A DNA stretch of 64,000 nucleotides, taken from Fragilaria crotonensis. Its lineage: Eukaryota; Bacillariophyta; Fragilariophyceae; Fragilariales; Fragilariaceae. The DNA is taken from assembly GCA_022925895.1 (NCBI GenBank), contig JAKSYS010000045.1, forward strand, positions 62,001-126,000. The letters run 5' to 3'. The notes under the pieces were generated by a model. It was not told the DNA's origin. It saw nothing but the letters and a program-made list of their open reading frames with translations, and searched no databases. This document shows positions 11,795-22,385 of the stretch, in pieces (position 1 is the stretch's first letter; every line of letters starts with the position of its first letter). Both the position numbers and the translations under genes were made by a program.

Positions 11795-11803
11795 AGAGAA
11801 ACT
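11795..11803. repeat. 9-bp target-site duplication of nested element (left)
   Basis: AGAGAAACT, repeated exactly at 12844-12852. The 3' LTR holds this sequence only once. Confidence 0.92.
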
Positions 11804-12843
11804 GGGAATGCCTAATGCACTAAAACTTAAGGAGCAAACTAAACACTAAACCAATCAGAATCCGCGGAGACGTCATCATTTCGAGTTTCGTCCTCAATGA
11901 CTATTTGCACCCCCCTCTCTAAATAAAGCACTTCGATCGAGGCTTTGAAAAATTCGATCATGCATATTCGTATACATACATAATCTTAGACACATGTAAG
12001 AGAGGATCTTCATGTGCATTCGAGTTTTGAACTCACATTCATTTATGCAAATGCATGGGCATACGATATATACGATATACGTAATCTGTATGCACACCAA
12101 GGACTTGTATGCATACATTGTACCAGGTTGGCGTGTCTTCGTACAAATCGGCTCCTGAAATACTACGAAGACAAATCAACGATCGTCTGATACTGGATGT
12201 CTACGGGAGTTTGTCGTCGTGTGTACTACAGTAGCACGTGACATGTATTGATATGAAAACAGTAAATCGATACGAATGCAACTACTTCAGTACGAGTAAT
12301 GCTACTACGACAGTACGCCATACAACATGTTTCCGTACGCCGGTGTTGTTGTCAGGTGAGACCCTTGGAAAAAATGCGATGAAAATCAATCAAAACAGCT
12401 TCACTCCCATGGTCACTACAACTGACAGACTACAATTGCTACATGAATAGAGGATACAGATTGGAAAGTTAAAAAAACTACAAGAGAATGGACCCTCAAC
12501 TGTCAACAGTTGAGGTCCATTGTCGCAAATACAATTTAATTGTTTTGTGCTCATCGGATGCGTACCAGTCTTTTCAAGACCGTTTCTACGTGATTCTACC
12601 TACTGTGGACTACGTAAGTTTAATAGTGCAGTACTATTTTCCTTATCTAATTTCAAAACTGGACGTTGAAAACGTAGCGTTGCGATGCCGGCGTGCAATT
12701 TGAATATACATTTATATGCATGTATAAGATAACGATCACCTCAGATGACTATTTTTACCCCTCTCCCCTATGACGTCTCCGCGGATTCTGATTGGTTTAG
12801 GGCTTTAGTTTGCTCCTTAAGTTTTAGTGCATTAGGCATTCCC
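11804..12843. mobile_element. non-autonomous Mutator-like (MULE) element nested in the LTR
   Basis: 1040 bases with long terminal inverted repeats of about 74 bp starting GGGAATGCCTAATGCACTAA, and a perfect 9-bp target duplication. A 9-bp duplication and long TIRs are the hallmarks of the Mutator superfamily. Inside there is only AT-rich sequence and ORFs under 75 codons, so no transposase. It must be mobilised in trans. Confidence 0.85.
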
Positions 12844-12852
12844 AGAGAAACT
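12844..12852. repeat. 9-bp target-site duplication of nested element (right)
   Basis: AGAGAAACT, second copy. Confidence 0.92.
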
Positions 12853-13218
12853 CTCACGAATTCATCGTCCTACGGTACGGTACCGAATACCAGTAGCTAC
12901 GTTTAGAGTACAGCCTCCGGCAGCGACTCTCAAGTGGTTATTTTGCCCAAATTATAGGCTAACACCCTAACGCTTCTTCAAGCCAACTCCTTCCCAAGGA
13001 CTACCAGAGCTTTACCAAAGCTCCCGACGATCTCCGATCTAACGAAGTACTCGACAGTACTCGTCGCTCTCCGCTGCAGCCCAGTCAACTCCGTTCGACT
13101 GTCGATCTAAGTCTCCGACTACTCTACTACCGTCGACCTAGCGACGCACGTTCTCCAACGTCAACACTCCGTGTTCATTGCTCCCAGCACCCCAAGACAC
13201 GCACCGCGTTAGTCTAAG

Positions 13219-15852
13219 ATGGCGTCTCCGACTCCTACTGGTGACCCCGTCACCACCACGTCTCCGACACCTGTCAGTGATCCCGTCACCTCCGACAGAC
13301 CTGTAAAGCCCATTATGGGTAACGTCGTCTCGCTCTCCAAGGACGATTGGTCCGCCTGGACCGGAGGGAAGCCGCTCGCCGGCTGGATCGGCCTTGATCC
13401 AAGTGCCAGCGACGAGCTCACTTCCCCGAATCAACTCCGACCCGTCCACGCTGGTGCTTCGCAGAAAGGTTACAACTACCGTCGCACTGGCTTGCCTACT
13501 CTCTTTTCCCCGACCAGCAGTCTTGTTGATTTCCAAAACGCCGTTTGGGATCATCTCACCGACTGCGGGATGGATAGCATTGCTTATCTCCCTGACCCCG
13601 AAAACGAACTGCTAATGACGAACGTCGTCAAAAGCCACTCTCGTTATACGATCCAAACCGCCAAGACTCTCAGCGCCGAACAACTCATGCTGTACGACAA
13701 GTACGACAAGAGCAACGACCGCGCCGCCGTCAAGTTTGTGCTCTCGTCGCTTGCGCCTGCTCTCATGAGCAAAATCAAGGAGAAGACAGAGGACTCCGAT
13801 TCGTTCCACATTGTTTGGTTGCAACTCATCAAGACCATTCAATCTACGTCCATCGAACGTTTTGAAGACTTGAAGGCTGCGATTAAGGCCCGCCATCCAT
13901 CGCAGTACGCCGGAGAGAACCTCGAGCTGCTCGCATCTGATTTCCGCAAGGACGCTCGTGAGTTGACAACAGCTGGTCAATACGACCACAACTTGACACT
14001 TACGATGTTGAAGACATTCCTACTTGCCGGTGGATCAGGCAACGAAGACTTTCGTTTTCAGCTACGCGCTACGAAGCAGAAGCTTGACCAAGCTTTGCTC
14101 GACATCGGTTACAAAGAGAAGTCAGCGGCGCAAGCACATATGGTGACCGAAAAACTCACTTACCAAGATGTTTGTCGACAAGCGGAAGACGCATATCGCC
14201 TCCAGTACGACAGGAAGGAATGGCCACCAGCCAGTCACGCCACTGACACTCGTGTCCCGTCAGCGACATTTGGAAATGTCGCTCTGCCAGAAGGTTCGCC
14301 GATCACGCGAGCTGAAGTCCTAAATCTGATTCAATCTCAGACGCCTCGCCAGGACACGCCAAAGAAGGGCAATTGTCACAACTGTGGCAAACCAGGTCAT
14401 TGGTCCAACAAGTGTCCGGAAAAGAATAAGAATGGTCGCAAGAATGTCCCTGGAAACGGAACTCCAACCAACGTAACTGGAGCTCACAAAACTCAGTCTT
14501 GGCGCACGGTACCCCCACCTCCTGGAACTGCGACGTCCAAAAAGGTGAAGGACAAGGCATTCAATTGGTGTGAGAAATGTCGTCGTTGGACAACGACGCA
14601 CACCACCGCAACCCACACAGGACAACGCCGCAACAACACAACGGCTCCTGCGCCGGCAGCTCAAGCTAATCTTTCTGCATTCTCTGTTGCCGACCCGTCT
14701 GTGTGGATGTTTAACTTCGACGACCCGGCCAAGAAGTCGCAGCCCACAGCTGTTGAAACTACTTGTACGTTCCTATTCTCAAGAACGGCGGTTCTATTCG
14801 TTTACTCCGTGATGTTCTGTCTTGTCGTGCCAAAGTTTGCGAACTTGGCACTCCAAGTGCTACGATCAACTCCATGGATTTCGTTCTTGATGTGGGTCGC
14901 CGACTCACTTCGTCAAGTTCTCCGCGAGCAACCAACGTTGCTCTTTGCCCCTGCCCTCTGGTTTGCACTCCTGGCTGCTCCTTTTTGGAAGCCGGACGAA
15001 GCTCGTCAACAAGAAACGAACGCAAACGCTTCATTCACTCGCAAGCAACGCCGACGCTTCGCGAAACTCTTGAAGACTTCACTCAAGCCTCAACGAGAAG
15101 TGCAACGTCACAAGGCTGTAGCTCCTCTCCCCTATCGCCTTCGCAAACGACGTCATCGTAACGCACCCAGCGCACCAACTCTTGAAACGCAGACGAGTCT
15201 TCGCAACCTCGACGAACTGAAAACCCGAACGTTGCTACTCCAACGTCGGACGCAACGCCTTCGCACGCATCGCTCTCCATATGCGACGAACGCATTCAAC
15301 AAGGGAGGAATCGGAACCTTCGATCGTCGCTCGCACACTCAACGCAAGAAACCAACACGCCGACCGAAATACCATCCCGTTCCTGCCGACGGCGCTCCTG
15401 ATGCATTCGTCCCTGCACCATGGACGACACAGCAACGCAACGCCGCTCACAAGATCATCTCCCACGTCAACCTCGCTTGCACCGCCACACTCCGAATGGC
15501 ATTGCAAGCGCCAGCACGAATGCGGAACGCTCTCGGAAGCGCAACGAACAGTGCTCCCATCATCTGGGATTCCGGCGCGAGCATTTCCATCTCACCCGAC
15601 CCTGAGGACTTTCAAGGCACGATGCGAAGTCCAGGCACTATTACCCAACTCAAGGGAATTGCGCGCGGACTTCAAATCAAGGGTCAAGGTGAAGTCACTT
15701 GGGCGGTTCACGACACGAACGGCAACCTGCGAATGATCAAGGTCCCCGCTTTCTATGTACCCGGCATCAAAGTTCGCCTCCTTTCAACCACAAGTCTCCT
15801 GCAAACGTATCAAGGTGAAACGATCCAAGTCGAATCAATCGACTTACCTTGA
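13219..15852 (+). CDS. copia A Gag and protease
   Basis: 877 codons. The start at 13219 follows the untranslated leader after the LTR. Residues 30-340 resemble copia capsid. A CCHC zinc knuckle (CHNCGKPGHWSNKC) lies near residue 390. The aspartic protease active site WDSGASISI is near residue 780. Between them is an unusual hydrophobic stretch of about 75 residues (about 515-595) followed by a strongly basic stretch, which could be membrane-seeking. The frame stops at 15850-15852; the pol frame begins at the same spot one base back, in the usual copia sequence following the protease. A one-base loss in the AA of gacttaacc is the simplest explanation. Confidence 0.88.
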   Translation: MASPTPTGDPVTTTSPTPVSDPVTSDRPVKPIMGNVVSLSKDDWSAWTGGKPLAGWIGLDPSASDELTSPNQLRPVHAGASQKGYNYRRTGLPTLFSPTSSLVDFQNAVWDHLTDCGMDSIAYLPDPENELLMTNVVKSHSRYTIQTAKTLSAEQLMLYDKYDKSNDRAAVKFVLSSLAPALMSKIKEKTEDSDSFHIVWLQLIKTIQSTSIERFEDLKAAIKARHPSQYAGENLELLASDFRKDARELTTAGQYDHNLTLTMLKTFLLAGGSGNEDFRFQLRATKQKLDQALLDIGYKEKSAAQAHMVTEKLTYQDVCRQAEDAYRLQYDRKEWPPASHATDTRVPSATFGNVALPEGSPITRAEVLNLIQSQTPRQDTPKKGNCHNCGKPGHWSNKCPEKNKNGRKNVPGNGTPTNVTGAHKTQSWRTVPPPPGTATSKKVKDKAFNWCEKCRRWTTTHTTATHTGQRRNNTTAPAPAAQANLSAFSVADPSVWMFNFDDPAKKSQPTAVETTCTFLFSRTAVLFVYSVMFCLVVPKFANLALQVLRSTPWISFLMWVADSLRQVLREQPTLLFAPALWFALLAAPFWKPDEARQQETNANASFTRKQRRRFAKLLKTSLKPQREVQRHKAVAPLPYRLRKRRHRNAPSAPTLETQTSLRNLDELKTRTLLLQRRTQRLRTHRSPYATNAFNKGGIGTFDRRSHTQRKKPTRRPKYHPVPADGAPDAFVPAPWTTQQRNAAHKIISHVNLACTATLRMALQAPARMRNALGSATNSAPIIWDSGASISISPDPEDFQGTMRSPGTITQLKGIARGLQIKGQGEVTWAVHDTNGNLRMIKVPAFYVPGIKVRLLSTTSLLQTYQGETIQVESIDLP

Positions 15853-17750
15853 GTGGCGTTCCTGGCGACTCAAGTCGAGGAGTGATGGTGCTCGTCAATC
15901 CGCAGAACAACCTGCCAACGTCCGACGCCTTCAATGGTCAGGACCCTTTCAAGGCCGCTGACGCACTCGTCGCAACGATCACCGAGGTCCACGAGACGAA
16001 TCACAACCTCAGCGAAGCCGAAAAGGAGCTCCTACGCTGGCACTATCGCCTCGGACACATTGGATTTAAGAAGATTCAGTTCCTGTTGAGAACTGGAGTC
16101 TTGAGTCAAACGGAAGCAAGTCGCCGACTCCATTCTGCAGCTTGTAAGCTGACGAACCTTCCAAAGTGTGCAGCTTGCCAGTACGGCAAGCAGCATCGAC
16201 GTCCTATCCCTGGTTCAACGCCGTCAACCATCATTCGTGACCGAACGAACATCCTCAAAGCCGACAACGTCATTCCTGGGCATCGAATCTCTGTCGATCA
16301 CTTCATTTGCAGCACGCGAGGACGACTTCTTACCTCCGCTGGGAAAACCAAAGCCGACGAAATGTACACGGGAGGTTGCATCTTCGTCGACCACGCCTCC
16401 GGTTTCGTCCATGTCGAACTCCAAGTCAATCTCAACACACATGAGACATTGAAAGCAAAGGAGAAGTTCGAACTTACCTGTCGCCAGTATGGAGTTGTGC
16501 CGCAAGAGTACCTGGCCGACAATTCCAAGATCTTCACATCCGCCGAATTCACTCGCAACCTCTCGACGTTCGCGCAAATCATGAGGTTCGCTGGTGTTGG
16601 TGCACACCACCACAACGGCATCGCGGAGCGAAACATCCGAACGATAATGGCTATCGCACGAACGATGATGCTTCACGCTGCCATTCATTGGCCAGCGATT
16701 GCAGACGCCACTCTTTGGCCGTTGGCGGTCAACCATGCAGTGTTCTTGGTCAACCATGTTCCCGATCCAAGGACTGGTCTATGTCCTGCCGACCTCTTCA
16801 CAAAAACACGATGGGAGCAGCGAAAGCTAAACAATCTCCACGTTTGGGGATGCCCTGTCTACGTGTTGGACAAGATGATATCCGACGGCAAGAAGCTGCC
16901 CCGCTGGACTCCGAGGTCAACGCGAACGATCAACATGGGCTTCTCACCGAAGCATGCCATCACAGTTCCAATTGTCCTCAACCCTCAAACAGGTTACATA
17001 ACGCCGCAATTCCATGTCGTTTTCGACGATTGGTTTGCGACGGTCCCGGCCTCCGTCGACGACCTTCCAAACTTCAACGCAGACAGCTGGAAACGTATGT
17101 TCCGCGACTCGACCTACCAGTACATTCTGGATGACGAGGACCAAGAGCGGTTGATTGTTGAGACCGAAAATTTCGAGAGAGAGCAAGATGTACTCTCACA
17201 ACAGCAACGCATCGCGACCGCCATCGACGCAGCAACTCCACCGTCAGCGCTACCCGTCGAACCTCCTCCGACAAGAACTCTTGTTGACGCAACGCAACGA
17301 CAGCTTCCAGTCAACGAGACGACGACGCAACCTCCGGTTCCCTCGACACCATTGTTAACTCCAAGGGAGAGTCCCCCTCCATCAACTCCAACGGTGGCGC
17401 CTCCGCCTCACTTGATTCAGGATCCTCAGCCTCCGACACCGACGCAACTGTTCCAGTCTCCACTTCGTCCTGCATCTCATGACATTCCATCCCCTGCCTC
17501 AATCGAAACGCAAGATGAGATTGAAGCCGTCACAAGGCAGGCACTCAACGAACAGCAAAGGCACTCACCTCGTCGTTCAACTCGCACTCGCAAGGCTCCC
17601 GACCGTCTCGGATACGACGGCCAACAAGGGAGAGGTTACTTGTTTACAATGGATGACATCATCTTCGATTGGCTCCTCACCGAAGCCATTGAAGACAGCA
17701 GCGCCATGTCACAAGCGAACAAGGCAAGCGTGAGCGACCCGACACTTTGA
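15849..17750 (+). CDS. copia A integrase region
   Basis: Continues the polyprotein in another frame, 633 codons. It opens with LSGVPGDSSRG, then the pre-integrase HHCC zinc finger (HYRLGH .. CAAC), then the DDE integrase core with SVDHF near 16290, DNSKIF near 16520 and HNGIAERNIR near 16615. A Pro/Thr-rich linker follows. The frame ends at 17748-17750 within the conserved pre-RT motif; the change maps to CCC at 17738-17740. Confidence 0.88.
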   Translation: MSGVPGDSSRGVMVLVNPQNNLPTSDAFNGQDPFKAADALVATITEVHETNHNLSEAEKELLRWHYRLGHIGFKKIQFLLRTGVLSQTEASRRLHSAACKLTNLPKCAACQYGKQHRRPIPGSTPSTIIRDRTNILKADNVIPGHRISVDHFICSTRGRLLTSAGKTKADEMYTGGCIFVDHASGFVHVELQVNLNTHETLKAKEKFELTCRQYGVVPQEYLADNSKIFTSAEFTRNLSTFAQIMRFAGVGAHHHNGIAERNIRTIMAIARTMMLHAAIHWPAIADATLWPLAVNHAVFLVNHVPDPRTGLCPADLFTKTRWEQRKLNNLHVWGCPVYVLDKMISDGKKLPRWTPRSTRTINMGFSPKHAITVPIVLNPQTGYITPQFHVVFDDWFATVPASVDDLPNFNADSWKRMFRDSTYQYILDDEDQERLIVETENFEREQDVLSQQQRIATAIDAATPPSALPVEPPPTRTLVDATQRQLPVNETTTQPPVPSTPLLTPRESPPPSTPTVAPPPHLIQDPQPPTPTQLFQSPLRPASHDIPSPASIETQDEIEAVTRQALNEQQRHSPRRSTRTRKAPDRLGYDGQQGRGYLFTMDDIIFDWLLTEAIEDSSAMSQANKASVSDPTL

Positions 17751-19307
17751 CCTTCGAAGAAGCCATGTCGGACGTCGAGAACATCCAAAATTGGTTGAGG
17801 GCTGCAGAGGCCGAAATCAAGTCGTTGGAGAAAAATGGGACTTGGAAAGAAGTACCAACTGCCGATGCGAAGTCACGAATCCTGCCAGGTACTTGGGTCT
17901 TTCGGCGTAAACGCACGCCTGACGGTGCCATAAGCAAGTACAAGGCACGGTACTGCGTACGAGGTGACTTGCAGGAAACTGAGCAAGAAACGTTTGCCCC
18001 AGTCGTGGCTTGGAGTACGGTACGGTTGTTTCTGGTACTGTCACTCACACTTGGTTGGCAAACTTGCACTATCGATTTCAGCAGTGCATTTGTACAGGCC
18101 CCACCGATCCAGTATGGATTCACTTGCCTCGAGGCTTTCGTTCCGAACGTGGGTCATCTACGTGTCTGCAACTCCTGAAAAGTCTCTACGGTTTGAGTGT
18201 CGCACCGCGACTCTGGTATGAACATCTGTCCGATGCACTGCGCGACGAAGGGTTCAAGAGCTGTGCTAATGACCCGTGTCTTCTTTACAAGGACACTATT
18301 ATGGTGGTTATCTACGTTGACGATTTGGGCATCGCTTTCTCGAATCAACGCGATCTCGACGAATTATTTGCGAATCTCGACGCCAAAGGTTTCAGTTTCA
18401 CGAAGGAAGGAACCTTCACTGATTTCTTGGGCATCAACTTCGTGAAGGATCCCAAGAACGGCACCCTGACGCTAACACAGAAAGGCCTAATTCAGAAGAT
18501 TCAAGAGGCGACAGGGATGAAGATGAGTAACAGCAATTGGACTCCCGCTGGACAAGCCGCTTTGGGAATCGACCCCGATGGTCCTCCGATGCAGAGTCTT
18601 GGAGCTATCGCTCTGTGGTTGGGATGCTCCTTTACCTTTCGACGAACACTCGCCCCGATATCGCGTTCGCAGTCAGTCAGGTTGCTCGATTCTCTCACAA
18701 CCCGAAGAAGAGTCACGCCTCCGCAATCAAGACGATCGTTCGTTATCTCCAAAGGACGTACGACAAGGGCATGATCGTCAAGCCAACCGGCGATCTCACT
18801 TTGGACTGCTATGTGGACGCAGACTTCGCAGGATTGCATCGTCGCGACCCCGACTCCTCGCCAAGCTCCGCAAAGTCGAGGACAGGTTATATCATCACTC
18901 TCGGAGGGTGCCCGATCCTTTGGAAATCGCATCTCCAGTCTGAAATATCTCTGTCGACGCTCGAAGCTGAGTACTCCGCGCTCAGCTCCGCCATGCGAAC
19001 GCTCCTTCCATTGCGGACCATGCTCATCGAACTCATTAATGGCTTGCAACTTCCTGATACTCTCGTCCACTGTTAAGTGCCGTGTGTTTGAGGACAACAA
19101 TGGTGCACTTCTTTGGCAACCAACCAACGAATTACCAATCGAACGAAGTACTTTCAAGTCAAATGGCATTTCTTTTGGGCACACGTTCGCGACGGCACCA
19201 TTGCAATCATCAAAGTCGATACTCAGGAACAGTGGGCTGACATGCTCACCAAAGGCCTGAATCGCGAAAGCTTCGAACGAGTTCGCCGACTCGTTCAAGG
19301 ATGGTAA
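17747..19307 (+). pseudogene. copia A reverse transcriptase and RNase H (frame-broken)
   Basis: RT begins at LTFEEAM and shows WVFRRKRTPDG, DFSSAFVQA, the catalytic VIYVDD (about 18308-18325) and KSLYGL motifs. RNase H shows CYVDADFAG, LEAEYSAL and the terminal LTKGLNRESF, ending at 19307. It moves through all three frames, with changes near 18100, 18588, 19073 and 19112; each is a single base in a short run. If these are sequence errors, the polyprotein would be intact. Confidence 0.85.
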
Positions 19308-19407
19308 CTTACCCCTTCAACTCTGTGCTCTTGTTTGGACTGCATCCGTTGTTCAACTCGTATCTATTGCATATTAATCATTGTCTGCTTCCATGAATGA
19401 AAGGGAG

Positions 19408-19813
19408 AGTTAAAACTGACGACTGTAACGACCGTACTGTGCTGCTCCGCAGCGTACGCCATCGTACTGTAAGGTCATACATGTGAAACAGAACAATGCA
19501 CGATTCTAAATGTGGACGGTATAATTAGCTACTTGTCAAGACCGACAAGATATGAAATGGTGCTCATCTCACCTCATCCAATGAGGTGAATTCAATTTGA
19601 TATGATCTACCTGACATATCTCTTGAGCCATTTCAAAGCTCACTTTATTTGCTACATTTTAGTTTATAATCTTAGGACCTACTATTTGTGAAAGGCTCTC
19701 CCAAGCACTTACTGTTAGTGTAGAGAAACTCTCACGAATTCATCGTCCTACGGTACGGTACCGAATACCAGTAGCTACGTTTAGAGTACAGCCTCCGGCA
19801 GCGACTCTCAAGT
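19408..19813 (+). repeat. 3' LTR of copia A
   Basis: 406 bases, the uninterrupted partner of 11479-12935. The same hairpin lies at 19569-19589. Confidence 0.93.
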
Positions 19814-19818
19814 CGGGC
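19814..19818. repeat. 5-bp target-site duplication, copia A (right)
   Basis: CGGGC, matching 11474-11478. Only about 29 bases separate it from the next element. Confidence 0.85.
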
Positions 19819-19847
19819 TCCCAATTTGAATTGTCCGCCGCTTCAAG

Positions 19848-20065
19848 TGTTAATCCTACAAGTAGATCATCCTTGCAGGAAAGCATGTCTTGATTCAGTT
19901 ATGAATTATCTAAAACATAGAAAAGTGAGCATTACCTTGTTCGGAGTCATCCTTCAATCCCGAGTCGTACTGTGCAGATGTAGTACCGTATAATGGTACT
20001 TGATACTTGATACATGATTCATAGCATCCTGAATGATACAGTACCGGTAGCTTGTAATATCAACA
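19848..20065 (-). repeat. 3' LTR of copia B
   Basis: TGTTAATCC..ATATCAACA, 218 bases. A purine-rich tract on the minus strand abuts it at about 20066-20073. Confidence 0.92.
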
Positions 20066-20248
20066 GTCCCCGCGACTCTGAATTAAGTTCCTGAATCAGA
20101 GGCGAATCACACTTCCTGAACCGATCGACAGAGGCCCCGGCTACGTCGTTAACATATATAACCCTGCGACGGTCACCTACTGTTTTCGATGGACAGTTAC
20201 CATTATATCGCGACTACCCAATTCGTGTCCCCGGGTGTTGGTCGTCGA

Positions 20249-22385
20249 TTACCAGAGTATGTTATGCAACAACTCCTTCATCTTCGGTCCTGGCATTAAC
20301 TTTGTCAAGATATCTGCCAAGTTCGTCTGTGTGTTTTCTTTGCCACCCTGATGGTCCCGGCAGCAATCGCTTCGCGTACGCGGTGAAAGTTAATTGCAGC
20401 GTGCTTCTTCTTGAGTGTCGATTCAGGTCGGGAATTAGTCACAACTGCCGAATTATCACAAAACACGGAGCATTCCTCGGTTAGCGGAACACCCATCATC
20501 CGCAGTTTGTAACGTAGTCCCTCTATCATCTCAATCGATAGTCGCATTGCAAGTAACTCTGAACCATACGTAGACGCCTCGACCGTATTCTGCCTCTTGG
20601 AAAACCAAAGTATCGGCGCTCGATTAACGAATATTAAGATCCCTGAATGTGACCTCCTTGTCTCTCTACACCTGCGTGGTCAGCATCCACGAAACATGAC
20701 ATTGTGACATCCTTTCCACGTGGCGTCGGCATGTTTTCGGGTATTGCTTCGGCTGCGTCGGGGTAGAACTCGGACCAGTCACATTTGACGAATCGCTCAC
20801 CTCGGAATGTCGGGATCGTATCGTCGAACACCATTGTCGATCTCGGATGATGCTTTAAGTATGCAAAAATATGGAAGACTTGTTCTAAATGTCCTTGTCG
20901 TGCCGATACCAAGTACCGCGACATTAACGACACCGGCATCAAAACATCAATCCTCCCAATTTCGCAAATCCATCTGAGGACGCCAATCAAACCTTGATAG
21001 TAGTTCAATTGTTTGCTCCCCAACTCCGCTGAAAGGTCTAACTCAGGCCGGTATCCACTTGCCAGCGGAGTCTTTGCATTTGGCAACAGTCTGAGATCGG
21101 CATCTTCAAGTTCCTTTTCCAGGTCGGCGATCGCCTTCTTCACGTATGAAGTTGACTCGAACGCCCACCGCACCTTATCGGGCTCGTCAGAATCTGGGAT
21201 ACGGAATTTCTTTATGTCAACGCCCAAATAAGTATCTGGTTCTTTAATGCTCCCGGGCTTCAAGGTAAAACGCTGTCCCAGGGCATCCATAAAGCCCTCC
21301 GGATCTATTCCTTGAAAAATCAAGTCGTCCACGTACGATATGACGTACTCGTAGACTTTGTCCCCGTTCGGTTTGACCGCCGCTTTCATCCACAGATCAG
21401 GGTCAGCTTTCGACGACGCGAAGCCCAGTTCCCTTAAATTCTTAGCCAAGTAGTCGCGAAACGATCTTCCGCTCGATCTTAAGCCATAGAGAGCTTTCGC
21501 GATTATAGCTCTTTTACCATTGTACTCAGGTCCTAATTGATCAGTAAACTTAGTCCACACCTTTTCCTTATTCGGTGCCGCCAGGTAAGCATTTTGAATA
21601 TCACACGACAAGAGGTCTAAATCGTTGAGAGCGGCCAAGAGGAAGAAGAGTCTCACCGTATCTCTGCTCACGACAGACGCAAACGTTTGTTCCTTCGTTG
21701 CCTCGGTCATATTGCCTCGCGCTACCAATCTGGCCTTTCTAGTAAGGTCCATTTTGATGTCGAAGACAAAATATGTATCAACGAACTCGTACCCAGGTGG
21801 AACTTTTGTGTCGTCGTCTTCGATAAACTCGAATGCAGGGAAAACGTTCCGAATCTCTTTTTCGATCGCCTTCGTCCAGAAATCCGTTCCCGTTCTCTTG
21901 TCGATCGCTAACGCATGGGCGACACTTTTCGGGAGTTCTAATCCGTATTTGTGTGAAACCGACCAATATTTCGACTTGACCTTTTTTAGAATCCTTTCTC
22001 GTTTCTTGAGTACAAATGGAACCCACCATCGGAACGCTGGTTCGTTTGACAGGTTGTTTGTAACGGCGTAGTCGGCAACTTGAACTGGGTAAGAGTCCTT
22101 TAAATCTGCCAGCGGTACCCAAGTACTGGAACCGTCTTTCCATTCGACTAATAGGCGCCAGCCCTTTGTCGTTCTCTTTGGTTTCGGTCCAGTCTTGGTA
22201 GAGTAGTACGCCTCGTCCTCTCGTAGCGCACTATGACTCTTTTCGTGGTCAACGATCTCCTGCATCACTTGCAAGCGTCGACCATCGTCATCTATTTGCG
22301 AGTATAAACACTCAGCAATTAGATTCGCAGTGTATGTCTCCTCCGTCCCGTCCTCGAAACACACAAGGTATTCGCGGGAATCCAA
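20249..22385 (-). pseudogene. copia B chromodomain-like segment, reverse transcriptase and RNase H
   Basis: The longest frame, 20634-22385, has 583 codons. After an integrase tail it carries a chromodomain-like stretch (GWRLLVEWKDGSSTWVPLAD, about residue 76). RT follows with KARLVARG, DIQNAYLAAP, ALYGLRSSG and the catalytic YVDDLIF near 21330. RNase H starts at SCFVDADHAG and is broken at 20637-20638. It resumes in another frame with EASTYGSELLA, FCDNSAV and KKKHAAINFHRVRE, then breaks again in the TTTT at 20334-20337. The last copia motif (LADILTKLMPG) lies in the third frame, ending about 20249. Confidence 0.85.

Larger units (their letters stand above)
11479..12935 (+). repeat. 5' LTR of copia A, interrupted by a Mutator-like element
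   Basis: Matches 19408-19813 once 11804-12843 and one copy of a 9-bp duplication are removed. It runs from AGTTAAAACTG to GACTCTCAAGT. A 21-base hairpin with 9-bp arms lies at 11641-11661. Confidence 0.92.
11479..19813 (+). mobile_element. Ty1/copia LTR retrotransposon A
   Basis: Flanked by matching CGGGC duplications and two nearly identical LTRs (408 bases after removing an insertion, versus 406). The two differences are both run-length changes (GGG/GG near 11583 and TTTT/TTT near 11671), so insertion was recent. Internal order is Gag, protease, integrase, reverse transcriptase and RNase H on the plus strand, the copia order. A purine tract (GAATGAAAGGGAG, about 19395-19407) precedes the 3' LTR. 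Six single-base frame changes break pol. The element starts about 300 bases upstream of the divergent E1 gene. Confidence 0.93.
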
